A stretch of DNA of 64,000 nt from Colius striatus (GCF_028858725.1 NC_084773.1:18236850-18300849), one strand, 5' to 3'; positions 9,001 through 23,400 are shown, counted from the first letter of the stretch. Program-made: numbers and translations. The notes: generated by a model not told the origin, from the sequence alone.

Positions 9001-12000
9001 GAAAAATGACACTGGTCTGAAATCTCAACAGGTAGTGGCTACAGCGATCTCTGATTTATAGAACTCAATACTTGGAGTACTGTGAGGTGCTTCTAGCCCA
9101 GCTGTTAGATTTGGAAAGAGTTTGCTAGGAAAGGAGACAAACTATTTGGCCCCAGCTAAATTATCTTGTTGGGCAAAGGTCTCATTCAGTGGTTGTGCTA
9201 GAGGTGGGGATAAGCAGGGGGATGCATATCTCATAAGCTGTCATCATTTCCTTTTCTAGCACCAGGTCTGCACCAGGGTAGACCAAGCAGCCTTGAGGTA
9301 AGGGGCAGAAATTTGGCTTAGACTGATAACAACATTTTTTTTCCTGAGGCTCTACCTGGATTGTGATTCAGCTACACCTGCAGAAGGCTGCTCTGCCATA
9401 TCCTGCAGGACTGCCCTGGGAGATGCTGTGCTGAGCTCAGAAAGCAAAGCTGGCATTTTCCCTCCCATCCCAGCAAAGGAAGTGTAGAGTTTGACGGGAC
9501 TTTTGCCACTTGCCACAAAGTTAAGCACAGTCACCCTGTTCCTTTGTAGCACCAGCACTTGCTCAGAATTACCAGCAAATGTCCCCAAGAGAAGTGGTTC
9601 TGGACAGAGTAACAGACACATATTGTTAGAATGAGGTGTTAAGTTACCTCATGACACTTCATTAACTTAGGCTGCAGATTAGATGATTCTATGCAGTATC
9701 AGAATACCCTGAAACCTTATTAGAAAGTTATGCTGCAAATCAAGAAATTATTAGAAACATGGCAGGGGGCTGTTTGCTAATAGCAGTCCCCTAAAATCCT
9801 CAATTTTAGCACAGCTTCTTTTATAGTTTCTCAAGACATTGCAGAAGCCATAATTAACTCTCTTGTGGTACAAACCAGGAAGCATCTCCCATGCTGTGAT
9901 GTTCTTCATCTTCTGAATATCATAAAGTATACGACATCTCAAAGACACGGAGCCATCAGCGAGAGACCATCAGCAAAGGTGGTCTGTTAAAAGCTGATGC
10001 AGAGTCATGCTGGGCTGCTGCTGTGCTGATGGAAGTATTAGCCCAAGCCTCATTTTCTGCTGGTGACCTTTAATGTCATGTCGTTCATGAAGGACCTTGT
10101 GTGGGGTAAATCCCTACTCATCCATCAGTTGGGACATTGGTGACCAAGAGCTGATTTTTGCACAGGCCTGACACCTGCAGCTCCCTTATTTTCCCTAGAG
10201 ATGATGATAGTGAGCATCTCAGCTGATGATACTGATCCCATTTTCACATGGTAGAAGCCGTTAACTGCCCCACACCTCCGAGCTTTATCTGAAAAATGAT
10301 TAATTTTTCTTGCTTGCCTTTATAAAGCACAGAACCACTGATGGCAAGAGCAGAGCATTATCACAGGTGAACAATTGCTGACTACATAAGCTTTCAGCAC
10401 TTAACTTTAAAGTCAAGCTAAGCCTTTAATGCAAGCTGTTGCATTTCTGTATTTCTATTCATGTTTAATGACCTCAGTACTTGCACTCTGTCTTTGAACT
10501 TGTGAGTCATGCATGGTTGTACTGGGGATGTATTTATCGGAAAGCCACTTTCTTCAGTGCCACATTTTTCACCTCTACTGTGACCAGGTTGATAGCACAA
10601 AGCACTTTGTGTAGGAGGCTTTCAAGTTCAAAGCTAGTCTTACAAGGGCACGGGGAAGCTGTGAAGTCCCAGTTAATTTTAGGCAGTCATCACAGCGCTA
10701 ATAGAGTAGGCAGAAATCAAGAGACAGCCCAGCGAAGAGAAAGCCCATCCTAAAGTTTCTGAATGTTATTTACTGGTGTGTCATTAAAGAAAAAAAAAAA
10801 ATCCTGTGTTTGTGTGAGGATGATTAACTGTTGGAACAAATCATCCAGGGAAAAAATGGCTCCTCCATCTGTGAGCCGTGCAGTGTGAGCCTGCGCGCCT
10901 GCCCACGGCACACCTGCCCGGGAGCCTGCTGCCTGCCTGCCTGGGTCCCTGCGCCAGGTCTGGGGCTCAGCCCGAGCACACAGGGAAGAAAACAAACTAG
11001 AAACATCAGTAAACAGCACCAGAGCTCTGTCTCACAGTGATTCACTGCTTCCTTTTGCTGTTTTACAACATCCATTTTATCATACCTTATAAATACCAGT
11101 GCTCGCTTCTTTCAGAAATTTTAGTAGAGGTAGAGCTAAAGTGGCTTTGTCATTAAAAAAAACCCCATAGAGGGAAACACAGGAAGATTCAAAAGGAAAG
11201 GCTGAAGGCTGGGTGCTTTCTGACAGCAAAAGAAAGAGGAATGATTTAGTGGAATATTACCTCACTCCACCGAGCCACTCAATCTGTCCCCATCTGTCAC
11301 TGAGTGCTTGCAGGAGGGTGATGGAAAGGAAACTGTTGAGTAGCTTGATAGCAGAGTAAATCAACTGGGCTTCTTCCTTTTCTTTTCCTTTTCCTCCCTC
11401 ATTAGACCCAGCACAGTCACACGACACAGGAGGTCCCTCAATGCACTGCACCAAAGGCAAGGGAAGAGAGGTGACAGTCCCCTGGGTGCCATGGGTCTGC
11501 AGCGGCCCTGGGGCAGAAGGACCAGCCCTGGGTCTCAACGGGCTGCAGGAGAGCCATAGAAGGCATCTGGGTGTGAAGGAAGGAGGACAAACGTGCAATA
11601 TGTTCAGCCAAGCTGCAGTGTGACTAAAGGGGGAGAACGTGTGCACCCGAGCCAAGGAGACAGCAGAATTGCAGGCAGAGGTAAAGCTTGGAACAATGGT
11701 GTGAAAGCAAGGAGGGACACGTTTAGGCTGAGCATCACTAGAGTGCTTCCCAGCAGGGTAATTAAGGTTACTGCAGAATCTGCCAGCAGTGCTGCAGGTG
11801 AGGACAGAGGTCTCAAGGCTAATTTTCTTCCCCAATCCATCCTACACTTTCACTCATACTCTTACTCTCCATTGGTGCAATATCTGTCTGAGCACAAGTG
11901 CTGATGGAAGCCAAACCCAAATAGTTGAAGGCTCTGTTGCAATGTGAGAAAAGTTTGTTAGTGACTGTGGGGAATTGAATGAAACCAGAGTGGAGAGGGA

Positions 12001-15000
12001 GTTGAAGTGATGACACTACTACAGCCAGCAAGTTTTGCCATTGAATTTGAAGAGGTGAGGGACCTTCCTATCAAGATTTCATCCATGTGAGAGAATAATT
12101 TGGGGTGGAGAAGGGGGAGTTACTAGTTTGACAGGATACAGTGAAATTCAGAAGGCTCAGCTCTGCTTCCTTGGCTTGAACCAGGCTTGATTTTCAGTCT
12201 GCTTCTGAACTGTGTTACAACTTTGGGAGTTACAAAGCCATGTTACAAACCAGATTTGATCCCTTGCCTGGGTGGTAATGCTGTGGCAGAGGCACTGCAC
12301 TGGCGTGTGGGGGGGATTCCCAGCCAGGAAGGGATACAGTGCCATGGGGTGCAATGCAGAGTCCCACAGGGATGCTCATGCTTGTGTCTGGGAAGCACTG
12401 GCAGGGACACAGCCTGTCCTTCCCAGCCCACCTGCTGAGACCTAGCACAGAGACAATCCTGCATCCCAGGACAACTCAAGCTGGAGTGGTGTGGGAACAC
12501 ACTGCATGCAGCACACACATGTACTTTATTGGGTCTATGAGATTCATAACCTGACAGGGACATGCCTGTAACACACTGGTATCTGCTGCTAAGGTTCAAA
12601 GGAGCGTCAATCTGGGACGCTCTGGGTTCTCCTGACACCCAATTAACATGTACCCAGTTTCTCAGGAAAATTAGGGTTTACAGAGGAGAGCTTCTGTCAG
12701 TTTTCTGTTGTGCATGCATTCATTTGTCTCCCATACTGAGCTGTCCTACACTTAGAACTTAGGGAAACCCCTGCCATGGGAGCGTTTACAGTGGTTCCAC
12801 TGCTCACTCCTCCTTTCCTACACACTTTGCTGTTACCCTGCACTGTACTCCTTGCCATGAAACATGCTGCTATCCACCCACCCTTCAGTGCCCTAACCTC
12901 ACTCAGCTTCAGTCCTTCCCAGCCCCAATGGCTGGGCACAGTGGCTCAGAGGCCAGCACCATCCTCCAAGGCATCTGGCTCATAGTGGGAAATCTGCCTT
13001 GTGAAGTCATTGAGATGCATCCTCCTGCATTATGCTGGGTTTGCCTGCACTTGAGATTCTACTTGAGAAATTACAGGTGATTTTCTGTATGTTTGACATG
13101 CATTAAACTCGTCTCCTCCCATGCTCAGAATTATTGATTAGTCTAACAGCTGTACCCCCACTGGTTTGGCATTTCTTATCTATGTCATAGAGAAAGACAC
13201 ATTGATTTTGCTATTATCAAAACCCCTTTTGTATTTGCAGTCTTTTATCTTCCTGCAATTTTCTAATTCCTTCTGGAAAACCCATTACACATTGTCAAGA
13301 TCAAATTCCTGAGACATCTTGTTTAAATCAAGGGATTCTTAGCACCTTCTGTTTCTTTTGAATATCCATCTGTGCAGTAATAACAAATCAGAGAGCTACT
13401 GGGGTGGGGGGCAGCAGCAGTGAGGACCTCACTCTGTGGTCACACTTGCTGTTATCACACATCATTACAGTATTTTCTATTAATGAGGCAAGCTAGCAAG
13501 TACATCTTAACATTATATGCTGTCAGATCTTCTATCACACTAGAGTTTTAGGATTACAACAAGCATAAAGCTTGCAGCCCACCTGCAAAGAAATAAAACC
13601 AACCCTAAAACTCTCTCTTACCTTACAGCACTCCCAGCAGATGCACATGGCCATGTGCTGTTCTCAACCACCAACCAAACATGGTCAGGATGACCTGTAC
13701 CCTAGCCAAGGACTTCTACAGAGCTGTCTCACCACACAACCAGGAGAACTTCTTTCATATCATACCCTCACCAAAAGAGCTTTCTCCTATTTCCATTTTT
13801 AAAGTCACAACAGTTCCACGTGTAAATAGTGGCCAGGAGGATGCTGATGAAGCTCAGCTTCAGCTGGGTTTCCTCCTGCTCAGCAGCAGAGATTTCCCTC
13901 CAGCCCCCTAGGCTTACAGGTATATGCTTGCTCAGCCAGCTGTGCACCCACAAACCCAAAACACCTTTCCTAATAAGTAGGTAATCAAATTAAGGCAGCA
14001 GCTCATTACACGTGACGGTGTCCTTCCCTGAAATGGCTCTCTGCTAGCTCAGTATCTGTTAACAAACATGGAAACCCCTCCAGTTTGGTGTGATATCATC
14101 ATTATTCTATAGCATATCTACAATATAAATATTAATATAGTTTTAAAAATTAATGCACACATTTCTATTAATAATTAATAACATTGCTCCCATATTAATG
14201 AAATTAAACCAAACGTTGGCACAGATCTCCTAAGTGAATAAAGGGAAGTGTTTAAAGCAGACTCTTAACGAGCTATGTGTACTGGAGAATCAGACTTCCC
14301 CCTTCCTCAAAGGTATTTCCAGATCTGCACATGTTTTGTTCTCTTTTCTTGTCCAATTTCTCCTGCACGGGCCTGACCCCTTCCCTTCCTCCCAGGCAGG
14401 TGAGGAAGCTGTTCCTGGCCTGTGATCACTGAGAGGGTGATGCTGTGGCAAACTGAGCAGCTCAGAGGGCTGTAGGAAACTTTTCATGGCAGAGCTGGTT
14501 TACATTTACATCTAGAAATTCTTCTTGTGGTCACTGGCTTTTCTATTGTCACTGTAAAGCAAAGGTAAGGGGATTTTTTTCCCCCCCCTTCCACTGCAGA
14601 AAGATATTAAAGGCACTTTGCAGGTGTGCTTGGGTTAGGAAAACTCCCCTGGGATGGGAGAAAAGATAATGGATTAGGACAGAGTTTGGGAAAGAATTGG
14701 GAAGCAAAAACTTAATCTTGCTTCCAAAATGACTTCTCAGATCAACTAACCTTCATTGTGAGTGTCAACTAGTGAGAATTAAATTACTAAAATAGGAACT
14801 GTAATAATTATTGCCAAGTGAATATAGTGGGGATATAGGACAGCAGGGAAGGTGTGGAGAATGCCCTCAAGGACAAGTACAGGCAAATGTGTCTGCAAGA
14901 AGCACCTTCTCAATGCCCTGTCCAGGAGTTTCAACCTCCTATTGATGGTGTGAACTTTGAACTCATGTAATTGAAGCTGTTCTCATTACCCAGATAAATG

Positions 15001-16600
15001 TTAATCCCACAAGTTAATTGGCACAAATTACAACTACAAAGTTGGTCTGCTCTTGTCTGATAAACTCTCCTAGGAGTTCAGTTTGGCAGGTCTAAGGCAG
15101 CCAGCAGGTATAATTGTGTGCTCATTTACAATGATATAAACCAGGATGATTATATTCAGTGCAGTGACCGGTGATTTATGCCAATGGGAACCGAGAAGCA
15201 GGGCTGGTGTTTCCTCCTATGGTTCATCATTTTGAGCACTACAACAATATGCTTTGGTAAACATGAATGGAGAAAGAGATGAGACACACACATTTGGGTT
15301 GCTTCTGTCTGCCTTCTCGATTTTTCCCTGTGAGTGTAAGTTGAAGTCCATGGTATTCAGCTAACTTTACACTGATAGGCATGGACAGGAAAGCAACCTC
15401 CTGGTGCATTCATCCTCTGCAGACTCAGACTGTGTCAGGGCACTGGGTGTTTGCAGAGCCCCACTATTAAGTGACAGTGTAGGATCAGATTTGGGATTGT
15501 TTTTAAATCCAAGTTAGGGGGATTTCTGCAGTGCTCACATGCCACTGCATTAGCATGGGAATGAGCAGAGTCTTTCACCAGCAGAATCCAGCCCTTTAAC
15601 TTAGGTTGAGTCTTTAAGAGTTTAGATTTAATATGAGCACTTTGTACCTGATCACATGAATCCAACCACATCTAAAATTACTGTTCAGTGGCACCTCAGA
15701 CTTTTTTTCTACAGGACCTGGGTCTGTTGCTACTCACGCAGCTGCTGTATCACTGCTGCAAAGGCTGAGTAAAATAGACAGGCTTTGGCGTGGAAGCCCT
15801 GGGGATGGGCTGTCTTTAGCCAGGAAGATACAGTCCTATCACTACAAGACAGTTATGTTTCTAACATGTGCAAGTTCCACAAGGATCTGGCAAAATAACA
15901 AGTCCAGCTGTTCCTTTCTGTCTCCTGAGGGAGGCTGTGGAGCCCAGTGGAAGATACCTGGTAAACTCACTGGGATATTTCTCGTCTTCTCTAATACAGG
16001 TGTTTGCCTTAATACTTGCATGCTAACTTCTCTCGACCCTCCAACCATCATCAGCAGCAAAGCACTGATTGTTGAAATATGAATGACTTCACTTTTCCAG
16101 TTCCAGCATATGTTTGCATGTCTGAGAGCGAGAAACGTGTGAAACTCACACAAACCATTGGAATTCCAGCTCTGGGGACTGACGAGTAAATATGAAGTTG
16201 CACAGTATTTCATAGAAAACCCACAGATTTTATGCTTGCTGGGCTTAAGTTGATCCTTTGAGGCATGTGCCAAGAAAAACCTCTCGTATTAGCTACACCA
16301 AGATTCCTCCATCATCTAAGACTGCAGCTTGGTTGAGTTCATGCTTCATAAACTGCTGAGTTTCCCTACAAGCAGCCAGAGGCATATAATCTTTTGCTAA
16401 GCTGTCCATAAGGAGCTCTGCTAGCTTGGGTGAAGTGCATGTGTGATACCAGATTACAGTGAATAAGAATGGGAAGCCACAATGACAAAATAATGTTATA
16501 ATATTAAAATAAATCAAATCATATACTGCTATTATTCTGATACAGAATTTTTACACAGCAAATTTGATACATATACAAGAAGTCAGGCAGCCCATTAAAA
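6091..16600. other. Intergenic interval between GPR27 and PROK2
   Basis: About 10.5 kb between the convergent 3' ends of GPR27 and PROK2. No exon with recognisable protein similarity is seen. The longest frame, 192 codons on the minus strand at 11257-11835, has no domain and a composition expected by chance. An AT-rich block with repeated ATTAAT motifs occupies about 14095-14215. A CACGTG E-box occurs at 7975-7980. One possible ancient SINE is listed separately. Confidence 0.6.
8213..8300 (-). mobile_element. Possible ancient MIR/CORE-SINE remnant
   Basis: The + strand reads approximately GGGAAAATTGGGTCACAGAG followed by ATTAAATGCTTTGACCCAG. This parallels the reverse complement of the MIR core and 3' region (GGAAACTGAGGCACAGAGAG, then TTAAGTGACTTGCCCAAGG). 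Divergence is high, as expected for a very old amniote SINE. This is resemblance from memory of the consensus, with no alignment run. Confidence 0.4.
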
Positions 16601-16604
16601 TAAA

Positions 16605-17320
16605 CTTCAGGGTTCCTTCTTTTTTTAATACAAACTACATCTTATTACATGTTTTGAGATGATCAGGTAGTTTTACAGCAACTCAAGTAACAAGAGCTTC
16701 TTCTCATCTTGGAATAGTAAAATAACAAGATCTCATAATGCTTTGAATATTGAAATGCTTTGGTTCCACCTGCCACTTTTTAAAAGTGCAAAATCTACAT
16801 CTACTGGTTCAACTTTTACCCTAGAGATGCACCTAACTTACAAATACAGTTATATTAAGAAAGATATGAAACGTAAATACATTATTTTTTGGCAGTTGTC
16901 ATATGCTTCCCACTATGCACTTATTCAACTCTCAGTTTGATTCAGGCATTCCAAAGTGTGAAAACGTGACCAACGTTTTCCACCCCTGACAGTAACCTTC
17001 GATGTTTTCATTTTGGGGTTAAGCTGGAACCATGAACACCGTGAAATGGTTCAGAAATCATTCAGCTCCTGCCCTCAGAAAGCAGAACTGCTTTAGCTGA
17101 TGTCATTTCGCTCACCCCACGAATGAAAGCATCTGCCACTGCAAGTCCCTCCTTAAAACCTTGGCTGCTACAGCAGAGTACCTCATCTTCAGTTTTAATG
17201 TTGGTGAGGCAGGAAAGTATGGTAAAGGGTTTCCCCTGGCAAGTACTTTGTTCGTCACGACAACAAGACAAAAGAAAGAATACATCGAGTGTGGCTCTTT
17301 CTGGTGCAGAATGGCTCCTG
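16605..17320 (-). other. PROK2: Inferred PROK2 3' UTR
   Basis: Sequence between the PROK2 stop codon and the candidate ATTAAA signal. It is moderately AT-rich, especially 16500-16900, with no competing exon. The boundary is inferred from the signal only. Confidence 0.35.
16624..16629 (-). terminator. Possible PROK2 polyadenylation signal ATTAAA
   Basis: On the minus strand the hexamer ATTAAA lies about 690 nt beyond the PROK2 stop codon. No AATAAA on this strand was found between it and the stop. It would give a 3' UTR of roughly 0.7 kb. The choice is tentative. Confidence 0.3.
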
Positions 17321-17446
17321 CTAAAAAAAGACATCTTCTTTTCTGAAGTCCAGTAAACATCTGAATTTGGTGGGAGCAGTCCGTAGGCAGGCCAGGCCGG
17401 GCAGGCATGGGCAGGTGTGGTGCATCCGCCGCCCGGAGAAGGGAAC
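17321..17446 (-). CDS. PROK2: PROK2 coding exon 3 (C-terminal)
   Basis: Acceptor CTCAG at 17452-17447, then 41 codons and TAG at 17323-17321. It encodes [20 protein letters not shown], continues [10 protein letters not shown], and ends in the tail [11 protein letters not shown]. Four cysteines complete the disulfide set. The tail continues 11 residues past the last cysteine, whereas mammalian PROK2 stops 4 residues after it. Confidence 0.95.
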   Translation of the reverse strand, partial: VPFSGRRMHHTCPCLPGLACLRTAPTKFRCLLDFRKEDVFF

Positions 17447-20400
17447 CTGAGGACAAAGAGCACGGACATCAGCAATAGGTGAGGCTGGGGGCATGGATTT
17501 GGGTGAATGGGGGGAAACAGGGAACACCTCCTGCCTCCCTCCATGGCAGGAGAGCTGCAGCATGGAGACTGAGAGCAGACGGCAAAGCCGTATTGCATGG
17601 CCTGGTAAAGCCACAGTTAAGAGCAAAACGTAACGGTCCGTGATGCTGTGTAAATCTACATCAGTGACACATGTTCCATGTTTACTCCTGTTCCATAAAG
17701 GAGCCTGTTGTGAAACTGCACAGGCCTTCAGCATCACGTTTCATGGTGGTCACTGTGCAGGAGCTTCTGCTTGCCCCGATTCCTATGGCACGGAGCAGCC
17801 TGGCAGCTGTGCAGCAAGGCCTGGGAACCACAGGATCCCATGGTAAGGGATCTCTGGAGCCATCTCCCCTGACCTCCCTTTGATCCTTTTTGCCTCAGGG
17901 CACAGGTTTCTCATTTCATCCCTCCCTCCTCCAGCCATGCTCCGTTGCACAGAGCACACATATGGACTGCATTAGACAAATCTAATTGTGCCACGATGTG
18001 CACATGCACCGACACTCGACCTCAGGCTCTATCTTTTACAGGCCCTGTGCTCCTGCCAGTGCATGGGCTGAGCAGCACAGCATGGCACTGAGCATCCAGT
18101 GGGATGCCAAGAGGGAAGCAGAGAGGTACAATGCTGCCAGCTGGGCAGGCAGCTCTAATTCCCTCATTTCCAGATTTCTGGGTGTTTTAAGCTTGTGATT
18201 TTAATGTTGCAAGATCGTGCTGTGTTGGTGTGGAAATCTCTTAAAGTTGAAGGGAGAAAGTCCCACATATTCCCCTGTGTGCCATGCCAAGGGTCTACCT
18301 GACTCGACTCTCTGAAGAGCAGCCTCAGAGCAAAAGATGCTGTGGGCTTCCCCATGTCACCCACCACAGCCCCTCTGGCCCATTGCAAGCAGAGAGGCCA
18401 CCAACCACAGGTGCTGGGGACTCCCTGTGGGAATCACAGCTCTTGGGTGCCCACGCACAGCTCTGCAGAGAAACCTAAAATCCAAGCTCCTTGGGCTGAC
18501 TCAGAGGTACCTCTCAGCCCTCTGACAGCTCAAGTGATTTATGCAAAACATTACATTTGCTGCAAGGAATCATTCTTGTCAGCAGGACTCCCACGCAGAA
18601 GATGTGCCCTGGGCTGGGGACAGGCAGTGGGTGACAGCTCTGCAGGTTGGGCTCTTTGCTGGGGCATGTGGCTGCTGCCTGCCACGAGCCCGGGGTGATG
18701 CCCATGCAGGCTTTGCCACACCACATGTCCAGCACCGGCTTTTAATGAGCACAGGGCAATGGGAGTTTGTAGGGAAAAGGAAACAAGGGAGCTGCAGGAA
18801 GAGGCGAGACTGAGGGGAGGGGGGTGATATGCAAGATGCACAGCAGCATCCAAGCCACTGCTGTGCTGCCAGTTCTGCCAAACCTCACCTGCCTGGCCCT
18901 GCCTGCACACCCTGCCTCTGCAGTGCCAACCCAGATGGTTAACAGCATCTTGCCAACGCCATCTAGTTGCTAAGAAGAAAAGCAGAAGGTGGAAACCCAA
19001 GTGCCAGCTATCCATCTTCTCCAGGGTACCTCCAGGCCTCCCTGGAGGTCCCTGAGGCTGTGATATGGCCATGGTGGTGCCTGATTTGTTCCTGATCTGC
19101 AGGCAAATGAAAGGTTTTGGGGCACAGGGCACTTGGTCTCCCCAGTGCTCCCTACCCAAATATATAGGGGAGAAGAACTGTTGAGCAAACTCTCTATCCT
19201 TCAAAATACCTAATTCCACATACTGCAGTAAATCATTTTGCTTTCTGTTTGTCATGAAGAGCAGTGGCATGAGGAATCTAAAATTAACCTCATAAAGGTT
19301 TTAGACACCAGTGACTATGACTGCAAGTCTGCAGTGGACAGGCATCTTCTCTGATTGTAATCAATGCAGGCAAATAGCTTAAAATACATCAGAGAGTATA
19401 AATTATTGCCTAATGGCAATAAACTCATAAAAAAACCTCCTAGAAGACAATTTCTCTCATCCTGAGACTCCTGTAAATGCAAAAAGCCCTTACAAGAAAA
19501 ATCTGTTAAAACATCAATTTGGTCCCCAATATCACAGCAGAAGGTTTATAAATTTAACTGTAACAACACAGAGTCATGGACTATGAGAAACTGAGAAAAC
19601 CTACCAGAGATGCTGTGCTGAGAAGTGAGGCTTTGGTTGAGATAATGAGAGAGGCAGCTAACTAATCTACATTTATTGCTCTGATATCTTTCACAAGTAA
19701 TGACCCTTGGGCCAGATTCTTCTTTGAGGATAGCTCTGAAGACCACCAGGTTCTGAGACTCCTGGGTAATAGCCTCTTCAGCCTTTTGCATCACTTATAA
19801 ATAAACAGCCTTTCTCATAGTACAGTTAATATACATATTTCATAGTCTTAAATGTATTTGTTAATATAATTATGTTAATAATATGGTATGTCATATAATA
19901 ATGCACTAATCTGTAACTCACTCTGTGTATGTACACAAGCATATATGTTTTAAATTAATAGGTAGAATAGAAGCAAAGAGAGCCCGTGCTGACTTTTCTC
20001 AAGTACATATGTGTGTCAACACCTTCTCAATGGCTTTTGAAGGCACTAGTGGCTCTCAGCCCCTGGACCACAACATGGCAATTGCTGTTGTAGCTTGTGT
20101 AATGAAGCAAACCAGCAACAACAAACTAATAAGAAAACAATCCGAGACATGTGTAGTACTTTCATCCTCAGATTCTCTTCAGCATAATTCTGACAGTAAT
20201 GTATTTCCTTACGTAGGTACCTTCAGTGCTATTTCCAGACAGACGCAAACGAGTGGCTATTGTAATGCATGGAATGTTCCCCTCTTTTCACCATGTACAG
20301 TCTGGAGGCAATGTGATGTACAGCACAGTGTATTTCTGCTCCTGCCCTGTCAGCTCCAGTCCCACAGCCCCCCTGTCATCCCCCCCCACCCCCGGTGACA

Positions 20401-23400
20401 TACTCACTCGGTGACTCAAAGGATGGCACTCCTCTCCCAAATTCCCCATCGGTGTGCACATCCGCAGGCTGCGGATCCAGAGGCTGACGGCACAGCACAT
20501 CCCTCCTCCACACTGCTGGTCTCGGTCACAGGCCTGCAGTTCAACACAGCATTAAGCAAACAAAATGAATAACAGATATATTCCAGAAATAGGGCAGATC
20601 AGGTGCTCAAGAGCTGCCTCTGACACCCCACAAGTTATCACGTCTCATTAAGGCGGAATAACAAGATTTAAGGCTGATTTGCAATGCTTGTGTCTCCCAT
20701 GGATCTGAACATACAGGCTCCTGGCACATCTCAAGAGTTGAGCCCAGGATGTATAAAGCTATGACCACATGCAGAGCTGCTCAGGGCCAAATCCAGACCT
20801 GTCAGTGATTTACAGTCCCAGCTTCTGAGCACCAATGGACTGTGGCACACAGCATCATTTTCCCAGATCAGAGCCTGGCTGAGCTAGGGCAGATGTGAGG
20901 TCCAAGCACCTGAAACAGTCAGGAATCTAAAGCTAAAATAGGAAATTATTCATTAATTTAAAGACTTTTAAGCATCTATTCTTTCTAGTTTCTTATGATA
21001 ATATCTGATGGCTGAGTGCCTTTGGAAATGAAAGGCTGCATGATAGTTTTATTAGAGCAGTCCAAGTGGAAGGAGCTAAAACAGAAGTTTAAACGTGGAT
21101 TCTAGGATTACATATCTTAAATGTGTACTAGAAAAAGCTTTGCAGAAGTGTCCACATCCAAGAAAATGCTACTGTGGTAACATTCTCCCTGCAAGGAGGA
21201 GGGGGGAAATATTTCAGCTGCTTACCCAATACATCTTAGATAAGCACAATCCAAAAGGCAAACTACTGGGTATGTTTTAAAAACCAGAAACCATGAAGAG
21301 CAGTTGACATGTTGAGGTTTGGAAACAGATTATTGCACATCTTTTGCCTATTTTTTTAACCCAGACCTTATCAGACTTTTTATTATATGGATTTAATGCA
21401 AAAAACCCCCACCCCAGTCTCCTTTCTCCAGTGAGAAACATCATTAATTAAAGGTTCTGATTACACCTCAAGGGCAAGCTTAATTAACTGACTATTCTTT
21501 TAATGTCTGATAGCAGGACTGATAGACCAAAGGCATTGGTCAGCAGTACATAAACTGGCAAGTTGTAAAAAAACTACGTAAAAGATGATAACAGCTCTGG
21601 GGAAGGCTGTGTATCAGAACAATACTCTCTTGAGGAAAGAAGCTTACAGATCTTACTTGGGATTTTCATGATGAATGCCACTAGACTGTGCTCTACTGGG
21701 CAAATATTTCACTAGTGCAATAAGCAAAAGCCAGACCAAAATATGCATCCACAGATCAGACAGTAAATTAAGAAAAAAGCTGTTGTATTAGGGTCAAGCC
21801 ACTAAATAGTGTGTATAACCCAAATAGCTAGCGTTCCTCCTAAAGATGTGTTTAATGAAGCAGACCGCTCTATGCTACAGGTGAGCCCAAATGCACAAAG
21901 TACTTGCTTATAAGACTAATACAGATGTCAAACTGCCACTGGATAATGTTTACTTTTTAATGTCTTTATCTCAAAAAAAAATTAGTGCTCTAATGGTATA
22001 ATTTTGCCCTAGTCACAAAGAAACCACCTACATCTCCAGTGATTGTGGCTTCTGCTGGCACGCTGGTGTCTGCTGCTAAGCTGGAGTCACAAGCTCTGCT
22101 ATTCCTCACCAGTCAGCTCCCAACTCCCTTCTTTTCTCAGTGGTATATCTCCAATCCCATTCATCTCCATGGGAATGGTCCTGAAGTACCACTCAGCCAG
22201 GAAACAGGTCTCAGTTATGTCCCAGCAAGCAACGGTATCTCAAATACTGTGCTGAACAGTTTCTGGTTAAACCCCACATAAACATACATGCATCTGGCTC
22301 AATTTTTAAGTCTTCCTTTCAAAAAACATATTACAAGTTTTGAAACCATTCAATCCAAATGCTCCTGCCCACATCTTATCGGCAATATGTAATTCATACT
22401 GCTACTCCTAATCTTCACAGGACACAACAAGAAGAACATTCCTGTCCAGCACCTCATTTAAACAGAGTTCTGTAGAAATTTCAGCTTGAGGGAAAAGTCC
22501 CAGGTCAAATGCTGGGTTCAAAGGCAGGAGGTGAACCACCACTGAAGTGAGGAAGGTTTGAACTGAGTCCTCAAATTGCAAAGGAAAGGCACCATTCGGG
22601 TTAAGTGGATGGGGAAAGGCAACACCTACAGCAGCTTTCTCTCATCTGAGGTTTGCCCATTCCTCAGAAGCCAAAAATGCATCAAGGTGGTTTAAGCAGA
22701 AATGCACTTCAATAGCTAATAAAATATCATTTTCTAGCTCTAATCTATTTTTGCTTTTTGAATCTGCTTTTTCCTTGATCTGTTATTCAGTGCTTCATAA
22801 TTACTTTATTCAATAGATGAATTATGCTTTAAAGGTGTAGCCACAACTCTAGCAACAGACTGGTCCTCTTGCTGGAAATATTTCTACTTAAAGGGAACTT
22901 TAAATTATCAACTATTAAAATATTCCTTCACACTCTCTGCTCTGAAAAATTAATCAATCCTGGGAACTGAGCTGACATCCAGAGAAATGCCTACAAGCTG
23001 TTTCATGGACTTCAGTGAAGTCGGCACAGGGAGCTTGGACAGCCACGGCGTGGCTGCTGTGGTACAACTTCTGACGGTTACAAAAGAGATGTAAGCTCCC
23101 GAAGGAATGCAAGCACTGGGTTATTAATCCAAAGCAAACACACACACACACAAAGGCATTTTACTTCAGAGTGATGCAATGCTTTGGGTTAAATAACGTC
23201 TTCGGAAAAAAAATATTTTCACGACCAAAGTAAATCTCAAAACAACAACAACAACAACGTTTGCAATGACTGGCTGTTGAGGAAAAAAACCCAGCACAGT
23301 CATACTCAAGAAAACCCCAACAAAGCAGCGGTTTGCGATGATTGCAATGCCAGCACTGCCCTGAGCCCGGCGGGACTGGAGGAACTCGGGGTGCACAAGC

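Noticed and set aside
11257-11835. 192-codon minus-strand frame between GPR27 and PROK2
   Set aside because: No signal peptide, domain or repeat; no promoter or splice context.
18551-19270. 239-codon frame on the PROK2 strand inside intron 2
   Set aside because: No similarity to prokineticin or any family I recognise, no bounding splice sites noted, and composition fits chance in GC-moderate DNA.
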